From: Verrucomicrobiota bacterium
Lineage (GTDB): Bacteria; Verrucomicrobiota; Verrucomicrobiia; Opitutales; Opitutaceae
Direction: 5' to 3'
NCBI GenBank assembly: GCA_025361935.1
Contig: JANYJB010000014.1
Location: 1-46,911, forward strand
Length of the DNA: 46,911 bases
Shown here: in pieces, positions 1-9,952 of the stretch
How the letters are laid out: each line of letters opens with the position of its first letter
Position numbering within the stretch: the stretch's first letter is position 1
Program-made: the position numbers and the translations under genes
Notes under the pieces: model-generated
Databases searched by the model: none
What the model saw: only the letters and a program-made list of their open reading frames with translations
Told to the model about the DNA's origin: nothing

Positions 1-110
1 CGAGCGCAGGCGAACCGGTCGCGGTCACCCCCGCGAAGCCCGCCGTGCCCAACAGCGACTGCATGGATTGCCACGAGGCCGAGTTCAAACCGCTCAAAAA
101 AGGCGCATGA
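1..110 (+). CDS. C-terminal end of a c-type cytochrome (5' partial)
   Basis: The reading frame enters from the left edge (codons from base 3) and stops at TGA 108-110, leaving about 35 residues. They include one haem-binding motif CMDCH followed by a short basic tail ending KKGA. This looks like the last haem of a multihaem cytochrome c, which would act in the periplasm. It runs convergently towards the NapC-like gene that ends at 280. The rest of the protein lies outside the window, so the family cannot be named; the single CxxCH motif is the only evidence. Confidence 0.6.
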   Translation, partial: SAGEPVAVTPAKPAVPNSDCMDCHEAEFKPLKKGA

Positions 111-279
111 GGCGATGGGCAGGCAGGCAGTCTGGCCACTATGGAGCCAGTTCAACGCGCGCCGCTACGCAGGCGTTGACAGCTCATGCGCACTTCTTGG
201 CGGAAGCGCGGCGACGCGACGCCACGGAGTCCGGCCCGAAAAAACGGGCGGGCGACATCGTAGCGGCGATGAACCGAGG

Positions 280-1773
280 TTATTTCTGGATGCCGCCGTT
301 GTGGCAGTCCGAGCAAGTCAGCTCAGGATCAAGATCGCCGCCGGGGTGCTTAAAATCCAACCCCTTAGCGGAGAGGGTTTCGAGAGCCGGACCGGAACCT
401 TGCGCGAGAATGATATGGCAGGATTTGCAGTCGTTGGCCTTCACCGACTCGCCTTTGGCGGTCTTGTGTTTCTCGTCATGGCAGCGGAAGCAGCCCAACC
501 AGTCTTTGTGGCCGATGTTGTTCGGATAAACGGTCCAGTCGGCTTTTCGGTCGGGGAAAATGGTCGTGGCGTAGAGGCGTTGCACCTCGGCGATGGTGTC
601 GGCCAGCTCGGGGGCGGAGGCGTATTTGCCCTGCAGGAACGTCGCGATCTTGCCCGCCGCGTCGGCGTCGGTCATGCCGCTCTGCGTCATCGCCTGGACG
701 GCGACGCGCTTGATGGCGGGAAGCTTCGTGCTGAGAGTTCCCGCAGCCATGGCCCGCTCGACGGTGGTGTTGGCGGTGGGGAAAACGTGAGCGGGACGGT
801 TGTGGCAATCCATGCAGTCCATGACGCGGATCTGCGCCGCCGCAGGCTCGCCCTTGAAGGCCTCGGTGCGATAAACGCGGGAGGTGCCGTCCTTGAGGTT
901 CGTCACCCGCATCCAAGGGATGTCCTGGCGCTTCTCATCGGCCGCGTAATATTCGACACGGCTGTCGGGGTTGACGTGCCAGTGGATACCTCCGGCGGGA
1001 CTGTCGGGTTGGCCCTCGTTGACGCGCATGAGCATGCGGATGTGATAGGGCGTGTTTTTCTTGTCGGACAAGAAGTGGGAGTTGTCGGCGTCGATGTTGC
1101 CGTGGAATTTCTCGGGCCAGTGGCACTTTTCGCACGTGTCCTGAGCAGGACGAAGATTCTTGAGCGGCGTCCCGATGGGGCGCTTGTAGTTGTTGAGCGT
1201 GTAAGCGATGAGCTGGTGCGTGCCGTTGATCTTAGCCTTGATGAACCACTGCGCTCCGGAGCCGACGTGACACTCGACGCAATCGACGCGGGCGTGGGCG
1301 CCGCGCTTGTAGGCCACGAGCTCGGGATTCATCGCGCGATGGCAAACCTCGCCGCAAAACTGGGTGGATTCAGAATATTCAAACGTCTGGTAGCTGCCAA
1401 ACGCGCTCAACAGTATGAAAATCGCGGCGCCGGTCCCGAAAAGCACGATGGCCCGGCGTTGTTTGCGGTCGGAAAAATCCAGCCGCCATTTGTCGGGCTT
1501 TGTAGCCGCATGCTTAATCTGCCAGCGACGCTGCGCCCACGCCCCGAAGAAAAAAATCGCTAGACCGGCAATGAGAAAACCGGGCGCGACAATGTAGGTG
1601 AAGATGCCGAGATACGGGTTCGAATCGCGCCGCGTGAAATCGATCCATACCAGCAGCGCGAACGACATGAACGCGCCGCCCGCCAGCACGCCGCCGACCG
1701 CGCTTATCCAGTTGTTTAAAATGGACCGCGACTTTTCAGATGCGGCAGTGGACGGAGGAATCGACGTGGACAT
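280..1773 (-). CDS. NapC/NirT-type membrane-anchored multihaem cytochrome c
   Basis: A 497-residue protein. Three hydrophobic segments are visible (about residues 22-44, 56-80 and 108-126), followed by a large periplasmic part with seven haem-attachment motifs. The first is a CX3CH variant, CGEVCH (about 140-145); the others are CVECH, CEKCH, CMDCH, CFRCH, CKSCH and CSDCH. The stretch from CGEVCH through the next CVECH resembles the start of NapC/NrfH-type quinol dehydrogenases, which take electrons from the quinol pool and pass them to periplasmic partners. It is longer and has more haems than the classic four-haem NapC. The monohaem cytochrome c at 1863-2195 lies just upstream on the same strand and could be its redox partner (inference). 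ATG start at 1773. The terminal acceptor is not in the window. Confidence 0.85.
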   Translation of the reverse strand: MSTSIPPSTAASEKSRSILNNWISAVGGVLAGGAFMSFALLVWIDFTRRDSNPYLGIFTYIVAPGFLIAGLAIFFFGAWAQRRWQIKHAATKPDKWRLDFSDRKQRRAIVLFGTGAAIFILLSAFGSYQTFEYSESTQFCGEVCHRAMNPELVAYKRGAHARVDCVECHVGSGAQWFIKAKINGTHQLIAYTLNNYKRPIGTPLKNLRPAQDTCEKCHWPEKFHGNIDADNSHFLSDKKNTPYHIRMLMRVNEGQPDSPAGGIHWHVNPDSRVEYYAADEKRQDIPWMRVTNLKDGTSRVYRTEAFKGEPAAAQIRVMDCMDCHNRPAHVFPTANTTVERAMAAGTLSTKLPAIKRVAVQAMTQSGMTDADAAGKIATFLQGKYASAPELADTIAEVQRLYATTIFPDRKADWTVYPNNIGHKDWLGCFRCHDEKHKTAKGESVKANDCKSCHIILAQGSGPALETLSAKGLDFKHPGGDLDPELTCSDCHNGGIQK

Positions 1774-1862
1774 GATGAGTGGTGTTTCGGAAAAAAATAA
1801 GGCTCCGCTCCGCTCGCGGAGCGCATCGGCTTCCGCAGCGGGCTCAAGAAGCCAAAAGGGGC

Positions 1863-2195
1863 TCAGCCCTTGAACTTGCGGACGTAGGCGACGAGGTCGG
1901 TGATCTCTTCCTTGGTGAGATCGCTGAAGACCTTCATCTTCTCCTTGCCGTTGTCGATGATACCCTCGGTGATCGTCTTCACGATATCAGCATCCGTCAT
2001 CTTGGCCTGAACGGCTGCGTCGGTATAGTCCTTAAGCTGAAGTTTCTTACCGATCTTAGTCTCGCCCTTGCCGTCGGCGCCGTGGCATTTCTGGCACAGG
2101 TTTTCCCAATTTTCAGCCGCAGGGGCGGCTTGGCCGATCGCGCCGGCAAGGATAAAACCGATGCTGAGCGTGGTGATCTTTACGTGGTTTTTCAT
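1863..2195 (-). CDS. Small monohaem class I cytochrome c
   Basis: A 110-residue protein beginning MKNHVKITT at 2195. The longer frame reaching 2405 has no credible N-terminus, whereas this start gives a normal signal peptide ending near GQAAPAAEN. The mature part is about 85 residues with one haem motif, CQKCH, followed by GADGKGETKIGKKL. It ends with the helix LTKEEITDLVAYVRKF, which is typical of diffusible periplasmic cytochromes c. A methionine in the MKVFSDL region is the likely sixth ligand. It lies 89 bp upstream of the NapC-like gene on the same strand, so the two are probably co-transcribed and exchange electrons (inference). A GC-rich inverted repeat (GCTCCGC/GCGGAGC, near 1802-1822) lies between them. 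Confidence 0.85.
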   Translation of the reverse strand: MKNHVKITTLSIGFILAGAIGQAAPAAENWENLCQKCHGADGKGETKIGKKLQLKDYTDAAVQAKMTDADIVKTITEGIIDNGKEKMKVFSDLTKEEITDLVAYVRKFKG

Positions 2196-2308
2196 GATGA
2201 ATAATGAGGGATTGATAAGAATACGGAGAACGAATTCGCCTCCAGCATGCCTCACACAATGCCCGATTGTGCCGGATTTGGCTCCGCATGACTTGCCGAG
2301 ATGTATGC

Positions 2309-2334
2309 AAACCTTGCTTATGCCCCCAAGGTTT
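2309..2334. promoter_or_regulatory. Inverted repeat in divergent intergenic region
   Basis: AAACCTTG (2309-2316) and CAAGGTTT (2327-2334) are perfect 8-bp inverted arms separated by 10 bases. They lie between the divergent cytochrome c gene (start 2195, -) and the lipoprotein-resB-ccsA operon (start 2396, +). The position suits an operator controlling both cytochrome production and cytochrome maturation. The function is inferred; an 8-bp inverted repeat can also occur by chance. Confidence 0.3.
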
Positions 2335-2395
2335 AGTGCTTCTTGCGCAAAATATGCACAGCGATACGTCCGCCAACTTTGATACAGTAAACGCC

Positions 2396-3073
2396 ATGAA
2401 CCCACGCCTCGGCGTCACGCCGATTGTCCCGATATCCAACCTCGCTCCCTCTAAGCGAATCACGAGCGGTATGCTGGCATTGCTGCTGGTCACCGCCGGT
2501 TGCCGCGACTCGGAGGTCTTGGACTACCGTATCTCCAAGGAAAACGACGCCGATATCCCGACGGCCAACGCGGCAACCACCGCCGTCCCGTCCCCCGCCA
2601 TGCAGCCCTCGCCCGCCCTCGCTGTTGCCAGCGGCGCCGTGTTGACGTGGACCGCTCCGGTCGCCTGGCAGCTCAAGGCGCTCGGCCAGATGCGCAAGGG
2701 TAGCTTCACCCTCGCCGGTCCGGATGCAGCGACCACCGCCGATCTCTCCATCACGGCCTTCCCCGGCGCCGTCGGCGGCGAACTGGCCAACATCAATCGC
2801 TGGCGCGGCCAGCTCTCGCTGGCCTCCATCACCGAAGAGGAACTGTCTGCAAACGTAACCCGCGCCGTCGTCGCGGGCGGACTCGCCTTCACTGTCGTCG
2901 ATATCGCGGGCGGTGGCGACCAGCCGCAACGCATCATCGGCGCGATGGTGCCCTTCGATCAGGCAATGTGGTTCTTCAAGCTCTCCGGCCCCGACGCCTT
3001 TGTGGCGTCCCAGAAGCCCGCCTTCCTTTCCTTCCTGCAAACCGTCAAGGCCACCGCGCCCTCCAACCCATGA
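2396..3073 (+). CDS. Lipoprotein of unknown function, first gene of resB-ccsA operon
   Basis: A 225-residue product if translation starts at the ATG at 2396. A second possible ATG at 2471 starts right before the hydrophobic stretch. The sequence LLLVTAGC is a lipobox, so the protein should be lipid-anchored after cleavage at the Cys near residue 37. After an Ala/Pro/Thr-rich linker there is a folded domain of about 140 residues containing INRWRGQLSLASI and a conserved-looking C-terminus (MWFFKLSGP). I do not recognise a named domain. Its stop codon overlaps the resB start (ATGA, 3070-3073), which implies translational coupling and a role in cytochrome c maturation or electron transport (inference from context). 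Confidence 0.75.
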   Translation: MNPRLGVTPIVPISNLAPSKRITSGMLALLLVTAGCRDSEVLDYRISKENDADIPTANAATTAVPSPAMQPSPALAVASGAVLTWTAPVAWQLKALGQMRKGSFTLAGPDAATTADLSITAFPGAVGGELANINRWRGQLSLASITEEELSANVTRAVVAGGLAFTVVDIAGGGDQPQRIIGAMVPFDQAMWFFKLSGPDAFVASQKPAFLSFLQTVKATAPSNP

Positions 3074-4224
3074 GCGAAGTCCTTCGTTATTTCCGGGACT
3101 TTTTCGTCTCGCTCAAACTCACGGTCGTCCTGATCGCGTTTTCCATCCTTCTGGTTTTCGCCGCCACGCTCGACCAGACAAATCTGGGCATTTGGGGCAT
3201 CCAGCAAAAATGGTTTCGCACGTTCATCGTGTTTCAGGAAGTCCGCGGCATCGCCCTGCCGCTTTTCCCCGGCGGCTACCTCATCGGCGGCCTCATGCTC
3301 ATCAACCTCGTCGCCGCGCACATCTATCGCTTCAGGTTTGTCTGGAAAAAATCCGGCATCTTCCTCACGCACCTCGGCCTCATCCTTCTCCTCGTCGGCG
3401 AGCTGCTCAGCGGCATCTGGCAGGAGGAATATTTCATGCGCCTCAACAACGGCGAGACCAAGAACTACGCCGAAAGCTACCGCACCAACGAACTCGCCGT
3501 CACCGACACGACCAACCCCGGCTTCGACGAAGTCATCACAATTCCCCAGGACATGCTCGCGCGCCATACGTCGGTGAAGTTGCCCAAGCTGCCGTTTCGG
3601 ATCGTCCCGAAGGTTTTTTATCCGAACTCCACCCTCCAGTCCCGTTCGGCCGACAACGCCACGCCCGCCATCGCCACCCTCGGTGCCGGCCTCACCCTCG
3701 ACGCCGCCCCCCAGCCGGTGACCTACAAGCAGGACGCCACCAACAACCCCTCGGCCTACGTCGAGCTCGTCGCCCCCGAAGGTTCGATCGGCACCTTCCT
3801 CGTTTCGACCGCGCTCACCGTCCCGCAAAGTTTCACCAACGCCGGCCGCACCTGGAAAATCACTCTGCGCCCCAAGCGCATTTACCGGCCGCTCTCGCTC
3901 ACACTGATGAAGTTCAACCACGACCGCTACGCCGGCACCGACATCCCGAAAAACTTCTCCAGCCGCATCCACCTGAAGACGCCCGACGGACGCGACGACC
4001 GCGACGTGGTCATCTACATGAACAACCCCCTGCGCTACGCCGGGCTCACGTTTTACCAAGCCGGCTTCGCCAACAACGACATGACTACCGTGCTCCAAGT
4101 CGTCCGCAACCCCTCCTGGCTGCTTCCCTACGTCGCCTGTTCCGTCATGACGGCTGGCCTCCTCATCCAGTTCGGCATCCACCTCGTCGGCTTCGTGAAA
4201 CGCCGCCGCCCCGCCACCGCCTAA
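3070..4224 (+). CDS. resB: ResB-like cytochrome c biogenesis protein
   Basis: A 384-residue protein starting MSEVLRYFRDFFVSLKLTVV at 3070. It has the ResB/Ccs1 layout: three N-terminal transmembrane helices (about residues 14-36, 68-90 and 96-116), a long periplasmic domain, and a C-terminal helix (about 350-374) with a short basic tail. ResB works with CcsA in System II to deliver haem and apocytochrome for thioether formation at CxxCH motifs on the outer face of the membrane. The next gene, 25 bp downstream, is ccsA, and the preceding lipoprotein overlaps by 4 bp. The targets plausibly include the cytochromes encoded at 1-2195. Confidence 0.9.
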   Translation: MSEVLRYFRDFFVSLKLTVVLIAFSILLVFAATLDQTNLGIWGIQQKWFRTFIVFQEVRGIALPLFPGGYLIGGLMLINLVAAHIYRFRFVWKKSGIFLTHLGLILLLVGELLSGIWQEEYFMRLNNGETKNYAESYRTNELAVTDTTNPGFDEVITIPQDMLARHTSVKLPKLPFRIVPKVFYPNSTLQSRSADNATPAIATLGAGLTLDAAPQPVTYKQDATNNPSAYVELVAPEGSIGTFLVSTALTVPQSFTNAGRTWKITLRPKRIYRPLSLTLMKFNHDRYAGTDIPKNFSSRIHLKTPDGRDDRDVVIYMNNPLRYAGLTFYQAGFANNDMTTVLQVVRNPSWLLPYVACSVMTAGLLIQFGIHLVGFVKRRRPATA

Positions 4225-4249
4225 GTCCCAACCGTCAGGCATCCGCCCA

Positions 4250-6099
<1,850 letters not shown>

Positions 6100-6115
<16 letters not shown>

Positions 6116-6402
6116 ATCTGCACCTTGGTCCAGTAGCTCTTGAACCGGTTCACAAACGCGACATGCAGCGGATCGACCTGATAAGCGTTGTGCCCAGCCA
6201 CATCCGCGAACAGCGCCGTGATTGCGAAGGTGTAGCTCGCGTCCACCACCGGACGCGGCGGGATGGCGGCGGGCGTGCCGATGTGAAGTTCGCGCACCGA
6301 CTTGAGGGGCCGCAGGGACTCCAGCCCCTCATGCCGAAACTCCGTCTTTTGGGACTCCGTGAGATCTCCGCGCAGATAGAAAATAACCGTGTGAACGAGC
6401 AT
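6100..6402 (-). CDS. Dabb (stress-responsive alpha/beta-barrel) domain protein
   Basis: A 100-residue protein starting MLVHTVIFYLRGDLTESQK at 6402. The N-terminal MxxHxVxF strand, the helix with ESLRPLKSVRELHIG, the later DASYTFAITALFADVAGHNAYQ segment, and HVAFVNRF are the hallmarks of the Dabb ferredoxin-like fold. Dabb proteins are small cytosolic dimers, and the function of most is unknown. A much longer frame continues upstream to 7335, but it runs antisense across DUF971 and hisI and is not credible. The gene overlaps the end of ccsA by 16 bp tail to tail. Confidence 0.85.
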
Positions 6403-6477
6403 GGTTCCCCAGCCCACGAGCTGCGCGCGGCGGCGGCGAGCAAAAATTGATTTACCGCCCCGTCTGAAATCCGCACC

Positions 6478-6795
6478 TTGACCTCTCTCGCCGTGCAAAC
6501 ACCCGCCAACATCCAGCTCATCGGAACCGAGGTCGCCATCGTGTGGAATGACGGCGCCGAAACCTATTACGCGATGGAAGCCCTGCGCGCTGCCTCGCCC
6601 AGCGCCCAGAACATCGGCGAACGAGACATCCTCGGGAACCAATACGGCGGCGACGGCCCCAAGAAATTCCCCGGCGTGACCGTCACCGGCTGGGAACAGG
6701 TCGGTAACTACGCCATCCGCTTCGATTTCAGCGACGGCCACCGCACCGGCCTCTACAGCTACGACTACCTCCGCACCCTCACCGCCCAATCCTAG
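6478..6795 (+). CDS. DUF971 / GBBH-like N-terminal domain protein
   Basis: A 105-residue protein matching the DUF971 pattern: a short N-terminal strand (IQLIGTEVAIVWNDG), an ALRAASPSAQ segment where LRxxCPCA is usual, GVTVTGWEQVGNYAIRFDFSDGHRTGLYSYDYLR. This domain also occurs at the N-terminus of gamma-butyrobetaine hydroxylases and in proteins linked to Fe-S biology. Here the usual Cys pair of the LRxxCPCA motif is replaced by Ser-Pro-Ser. The frame opens at a TTG (6478); a GTG at 6493 is an alternative start, and the true one is uncertain. It is followed 45 bp later by hisI. Confidence 0.85.
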   Translation: MTSLAVQTPANIQLIGTEVAIVWNDGAETYYAMEALRAASPSAQNIGERDILGNQYGGDGPKKFPGVTVTGWEQVGNYAIRFDFSDGHRTGLYSYDYLRTLTAQS

Positions 6796-6840
6796 CTCCT
6801 CCGCAGCTTCATCCTTCACCCTTCTCCATTCTAAATTCAA

Positions 6841-7299
6841 ATGTCCTTCCCCGCCCGCACCACCACCGCCGAGATCGAACTCGGCGCCACCCTCCAGCCC
6901 AAGTTCGGCTCCGACGGCCTCATCCCCTGCATCACGCAGGACGCGGCGACGGGCCAGGTGCTGATGTTCGCCTTCATGAACGCCGAATCGCTCGGCCACA
7001 CGCTGAAGACGAAAAAAGCCACCTATTGGAGCCGCTCCCGCAACAAGCTTTGGTGCAAAGGCGAGGAGTCCGGCAACGTTCAGTGGGTGAAGGAACTCTA
7101 CACCGACTGCGACCAGGACGTGCTGCTCATCAAAGTCGAGCAAAGCGGCGCAGCCAACGCCTCCTGCCACAACGGCTACAAGAGCTGCTTTTACCGCAAG
7201 CTCACCGACCTCGACGCGGCCGCCGCCGGAACCGGTTTCAAATTGGATTTCGTCTCGCAGCCGCTCTTCGACCCTGCGGTGGTTTACAAAAAGAAATAA
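6841..7299 (+). CDS. hisI: Phosphoribosyl-AMP cyclohydrolase
   Basis: A 152-residue enzyme for the third step of histidine biosynthesis, opening the purine ring of phosphoribosyl-AMP. Family motifs are clear: LMFAFMNAESLGHTLKT and ATYWSRSRNKLWCKGEESGN near residues 40-80. The metal-binding DCDQDVLLIKV and the zinc-ligand ASCHNGYKSCFYR segment follow. It is a stand-alone HisI without a fused HisE (pyrophosphohydrolase) domain. No other his genes are nearby, so the pathway is dispersed. ATG start at 6841. Confidence 0.95.
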   Translation: MSFPARTTTAEIELGATLQPKFGSDGLIPCITQDAATGQVLMFAFMNAESLGHTLKTKKATYWSRSRNKLWCKGEESGNVQWVKELYTDCDQDVLLIKVEQSGAANASCHNGYKSCFYRKLTDLDAAAAGTGFKLDFVSQPLFDPAVVYKKK

Positions 7300-7315
7300 A
7301 CTCCCCCCGACGCCA

Positions 7316-7663
7316 ATGGACGCCATTCCTCCCACCGCTCCCGTATCAAGTCACGACCGACTCTGGAGCGTGCTTTGCCACCTGTCGGGATTTCTCGGCG
7401 CCCCCATCCTGATTCCCCTCGGGGTCTATCTGGTGATGAAGCGGGACTCCGCTTTTGTGGGCGCGCATTCCAAGGAAGCCTTGAACTTCCACCTCTCCCT
7501 TTTGGTTTACGGCCTCGCGCTCATCCCGCTCTGCTTCATCGGCGTGGGCTTCATTCTCGTCGCCGCCCTCGCCATCGCTTACGCGATTCTTTCGATTGTC
7601 GCGGCGATCAAAACCTCTGAAAATCAAGCTTACCGTTACCCGATCACGATTCGGTTCGTGTAA
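7316..7663 (+). CDS. DUF4870 (Tic20-like) small membrane protein
   Basis: A 115-residue protein. After a Pro-rich N-terminus come RLWSVLCHLSGFLG, a first hydrophobic helix (PILIPLGVYLVMK), the family-typical SAFVGAHSKEALNFHLSLLVY, and two further transmembrane helices. It ends in a short conserved tail (AYRYPITIRFV). This is the DUF4870 arrangement. The family is uncharacterised and lies in the inner membrane. It starts 16 bp after hisI, so it probably shares a transcript with it. Confidence 0.85.
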   Translation: MDAIPPTAPVSSHDRLWSVLCHLSGFLGAPILIPLGVYLVMKRDSAFVGAHSKEALNFHLSLLVYGLALIPLCFIGVGFILVAALAIAYAILSIVAAIKTSENQAYRYPITIRFV

Positions 7664-7704
7664 CACAACACTGCGGCAGGGCGCCTCCGAAACCTTCCAA
7701 GCTC

Positions 7705-8490
7705 TTAATTTCCCGGAGCAAGACCGCGCTCGCTCTTGGCGGCGAAGGCTAGGATGAGCTTCACCTCGTCGCTGTCGGCTTGGGCGTGCGCGGTGAGTTT
7801 TTCAAAGGCCTGCGTGCGGTTGAGCCCTTCGCGGAAGAGAATGCGGAAGATCTGTTTGACGCGCTCTATCTGCTCGGGCGTGAACCCGCGGCGTTCGAGG
7901 CCGACCTTGTTGATCACACGCACGACGGCGGGCGATCCCTCGGCGATGACGTAAGGCGCCACGTCCTGCACCACGCGGGAAAAGCCGCCAATCATCGAAT
8001 AGGCACCGATGCGGCAAAACTGGTGGATGCCCGCCATGCCGCCGATGGTGACGTAATCCTCGACCACGACATGGCCGGCCAGCCCGAAGGCGTTGCTCGC
8101 AACGATGTGACTGCCGAGCTGGCAGTCGTGCGCGATGTGCCCGTAGGCGAGAAACGTGTTGTCGTCGCCCACCACGGTGAAATTACCGTCGGCGGTCGCA
8201 GCGTGGACGGAGACGTATTCGCGGAACACGTTGCGCGCGCCGATGCGCACGCCGGGATTGCCGCCCTTGAATTTCAAATCCTGCGACTTCGCGCCGATGC
8301 TGGCGTAGGGGAACACCTCGCAGCCGGGACCGAGCACGGTGTTGCCCTCGACCGAGGCGTGATGGTGGATACGGCTGCCGTCGCCGATGCGCGCGGTGCA
8401 GCCGATGTAGGCAAAGGGGCCGATCTCCACATCCGCGCCGATTTGCGCGGTGGATTCAACGATCGCGGAGGGATGGATGCGGGCGGACAT
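7705..8490 (-). CDS. lpxA: Acyl-ACP--UDP-N-acetylglucosamine O-acyltransferase
   Basis: A 261-residue left-handed beta-helix protein. Hexapeptide repeats (SAIVESTAQIGADVEIG and so on) fill the first 190 residues, including the catalytic-region AYGHIAHDCQLGSHIVASN. The C-terminal helical part (KVGLERRGFTPEQIERVKQ, FRILFREGLNRTQAFEKL) is specific to LpxA. It transfers a hydroxyacyl chain to UDP-GlcNAc, the first step of lipid A synthesis in the cytosol. It lies 4 bp downstream of the lpxC/fabZ fusion, so the two are an operon covering the first two committed steps of lipid A. Confidence 0.96.
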   Translation of the reverse strand: MSARIHPSAIVESTAQIGADVEIGPFAYIGCTARIGDGSRIHHHASVEGNTVLGPGCEVFPYASIGAKSQDLKFKGGNPGVRIGARNVFREYVSVHAATADGNFTVVGDDNTFLAYGHIAHDCQLGSHIVASNAFGLAGHVVVEDYVTIGGMAGIHQFCRIGAYSMIGGFSRVVQDVAPYVIAEGSPAVVRVINKVGLERRGFTPEQIERVKQIFRILFREGLNRTQAFEKLTAHAQADSDEVKLILAFAAKSERGLAPGN

Positions 8491-8494
8491 GGGC

Positions 8495-9823
8495 TCAGTC
8501 GATCTCGCTGTTGTCGATGATGGCGAAGAGCAGCTCGGCCGACGAGACGACGGTGCCGTCCACAGTGCAGTTGCACTCGGCCTGGGCGAGCTTGGTGCCG
8601 CGTGACTTGGTGAGCTTGGCGTTGATGATGATCTGGTCGCCGGGGCGCACGGGCTTGCGGTACTTCACTTTGTCGGCGCTCATAAAGAAGGAGGTCTTTC
8701 CCTCGGCGCTGCCGCGACGGAGCATAAGGATGCCGGCCGCCTGCGCCATCGCTTCGAGCTGGAGGACGCCGGGCATCACGGGGTTGTTGGGGAAATGCCC
8801 CTGAAAATACGGCTCGTTGATCGTGACGTTTTTGATCGCGACCAACTCGTCCTCGCCGATGAACTCGACGACGCGGTCGATCATCACAAACGGATAACGG
8901 TGCGGCAGCATGTCGAGCACGCGGCGAATATCGAGGGAGGTCTCGGACGGGAGAACCTTCGCGGTGCGGGGCTTTTTCTTCGGGCCTTTGCGCTTCTCCT
9001 CAAGCTTGGCGAAAAGGAGCTTCGTGAGCTCGGCGTTGATCGCATGGCCGGGGCGGGTGGCGATGATATGGGCCTTGAGCGGCATGCCGAGCAGCACGAT
9101 ATCGCCGATGATATCGAGAATCTTATGGCGGACGAACTCGTCTTTGAAACGCAGCGGCTCCTTCGAGATGATCTTGTCTCCCTTGATGACGACGGCGCAG
9201 TCGAGCGAGCCGCCCTTGATCTTGCCGAGCTTGATGAGCTCCTCGATGTCCTCGTAAACGGTGAACGTGCGCGACGCCGCGACCTGCGTGATGTAAACGT
9301 CGGGGTCGATCGTGAGCGTGAGATGCTGCGTGTGGATGCCGCGGTCGTCGGACGAAGTGCAGGTGATCTTCAGCTCGTCGCACGGCAGCGCGATGATCGA
9401 GGAGTTTCCGCGCGTGACGGAGACAGCCTCCTCGAGCACGAAATAATCGCGATCCTTGGCCTGCTCGACCGGTTCACCCTGGAGAATAAGATTCACGAAA
9501 GGCTTGGCGGAACCGTCCATGATGGGCGGCTCGGCGGAGTCGATTTCGACGAGCACGTTGTCCACGCCGCAGCCGCTGAGGGCGCTCAGGACGTGTTCGA
9601 CGAGGTGGATTTTGGTATGGCCGTCTTGGACGGTGGTATTGCGCACCAGATCACCGACGAGCTCGATGCGGGGCTTGACCTCGGGTTGGCCGCTGAGGTC
9701 CATGCGTTTGAAGACGATGCCATGATCCACCGGCGCCGGCTTGAAGGTGACGGTGACGGGATTGCCAGTGTGAAGGCCTGTGCCTTGGATCGATACGGCG
9801 CGCGCGAGCGAGCGTTGTTTCAT
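8495..9823 (-). CDS. lpxC-fabZ: Fused UDP-3-O-acyl-GlcNAc deacetylase / (3R)-hydroxyacyl-ACP dehydratase (LpxC-FabZ)
   Basis: A 442-residue bifunctional protein starting [20 protein letters not shown] at 9823; a start at 9883 lacks homology-like sequence. Residues 1-280 are LpxC, with [16 protein letters not shown] and [14 protein letters not shown] carrying the zinc ligands (His, His, Asp). A basic linker ([13 protein letters not shown]) joins it to FabZ (about residues 300-442). FabZ carries [14 protein letters not shown] and the active-site [20 protein letters not shown]. LpxC commits acyl-UDP-GlcNAc to lipid A, while FabZ uses the same hydroxyacyl-ACP pool for fatty acids, so the fusion may balance the two. 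The same fusion is known from Bacteroidetes and some others. Confidence 0.95.
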   Translation of the reverse strand: MKQRSLARAVSIQGTGLHTGNPVTVTFKPAPVDHGIVFKRMDLSGQPEVKPRIELVGDLVRNTTVQDGHTKIHLVEHVLSALSGCGVDNVLVEIDSAEPPIMDGSAKPFVNLILQGEPVEQAKDRDYFVLEEAVSVTRGNSSIIALPCDELKITCTSSDDRGIHTQHLTLTIDPDVYITQVAASRTFTVYEDIEELIKLGKIKGGSLDCAVVIKGDKIISKEPLRFKDEFVRHKILDIIGDIVLLGMPLKAHIIATRPGHAINAELTKLLFAKLEEKRKGPKKKPRTAKVLPSETSLDIRRVLDMLPHRYPFVMIDRVVEFIGEDELVAIKNVTINEPYFQGHFPNNPVMPGVLQLEAMAQAAGILMLRRGSAEGKTSFFMSADKVKYRKPVRPGDQIIINAKLTKSRGTKLAQAECNCTVDGTVVSSAELLFAIIDNSEID

Positions 9824-9886
9824 AAGGGTTTGGCCCGAAGTCTCGGAATGGTCGCGCAAAGCGCAAGTCCGGATGTGGGCCAAGCC

Positions 9887-9915
9887 TTGACACTCCCTCG
9901 CGCGGCACCTTACAC
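9887..9915 (+). promoter_or_regulatory. Candidate sigma70-type promoter of efp
   Basis: TTGACA (9887-9892) is a consensus -35 box. After a 17-base spacer comes TTACAC (9910-9915), a weak -10, which leaves a short leader to the efp ATG at 9953. It lies in the divergent region between lpxC-fabZ and efp. The -10 match is poor, so this is a candidate only. Confidence 0.35.
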
Positions 9916-9952
9916 CCTACCCCTTTCACAACTCAAAACCCTCGTCATCGTC

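Noticed and set aside
115-1563. 482-codon open frame antisense to the NapC-like gene
   Set aside because: It has only low-complexity sequence, while the other strand has seven haem motifs and three transmembrane helices.
6403-7335. Long upstream extension of the Dabb reading frame
   Set aside because: Antisense to hisI and DUF971; the Dabb start at 6402 fits the family.
8795-9952. Long N-terminal extension of the efp reading frame
   Set aside because: It runs antisense across lpxC-fabZ; EF-P homology begins at 9953.
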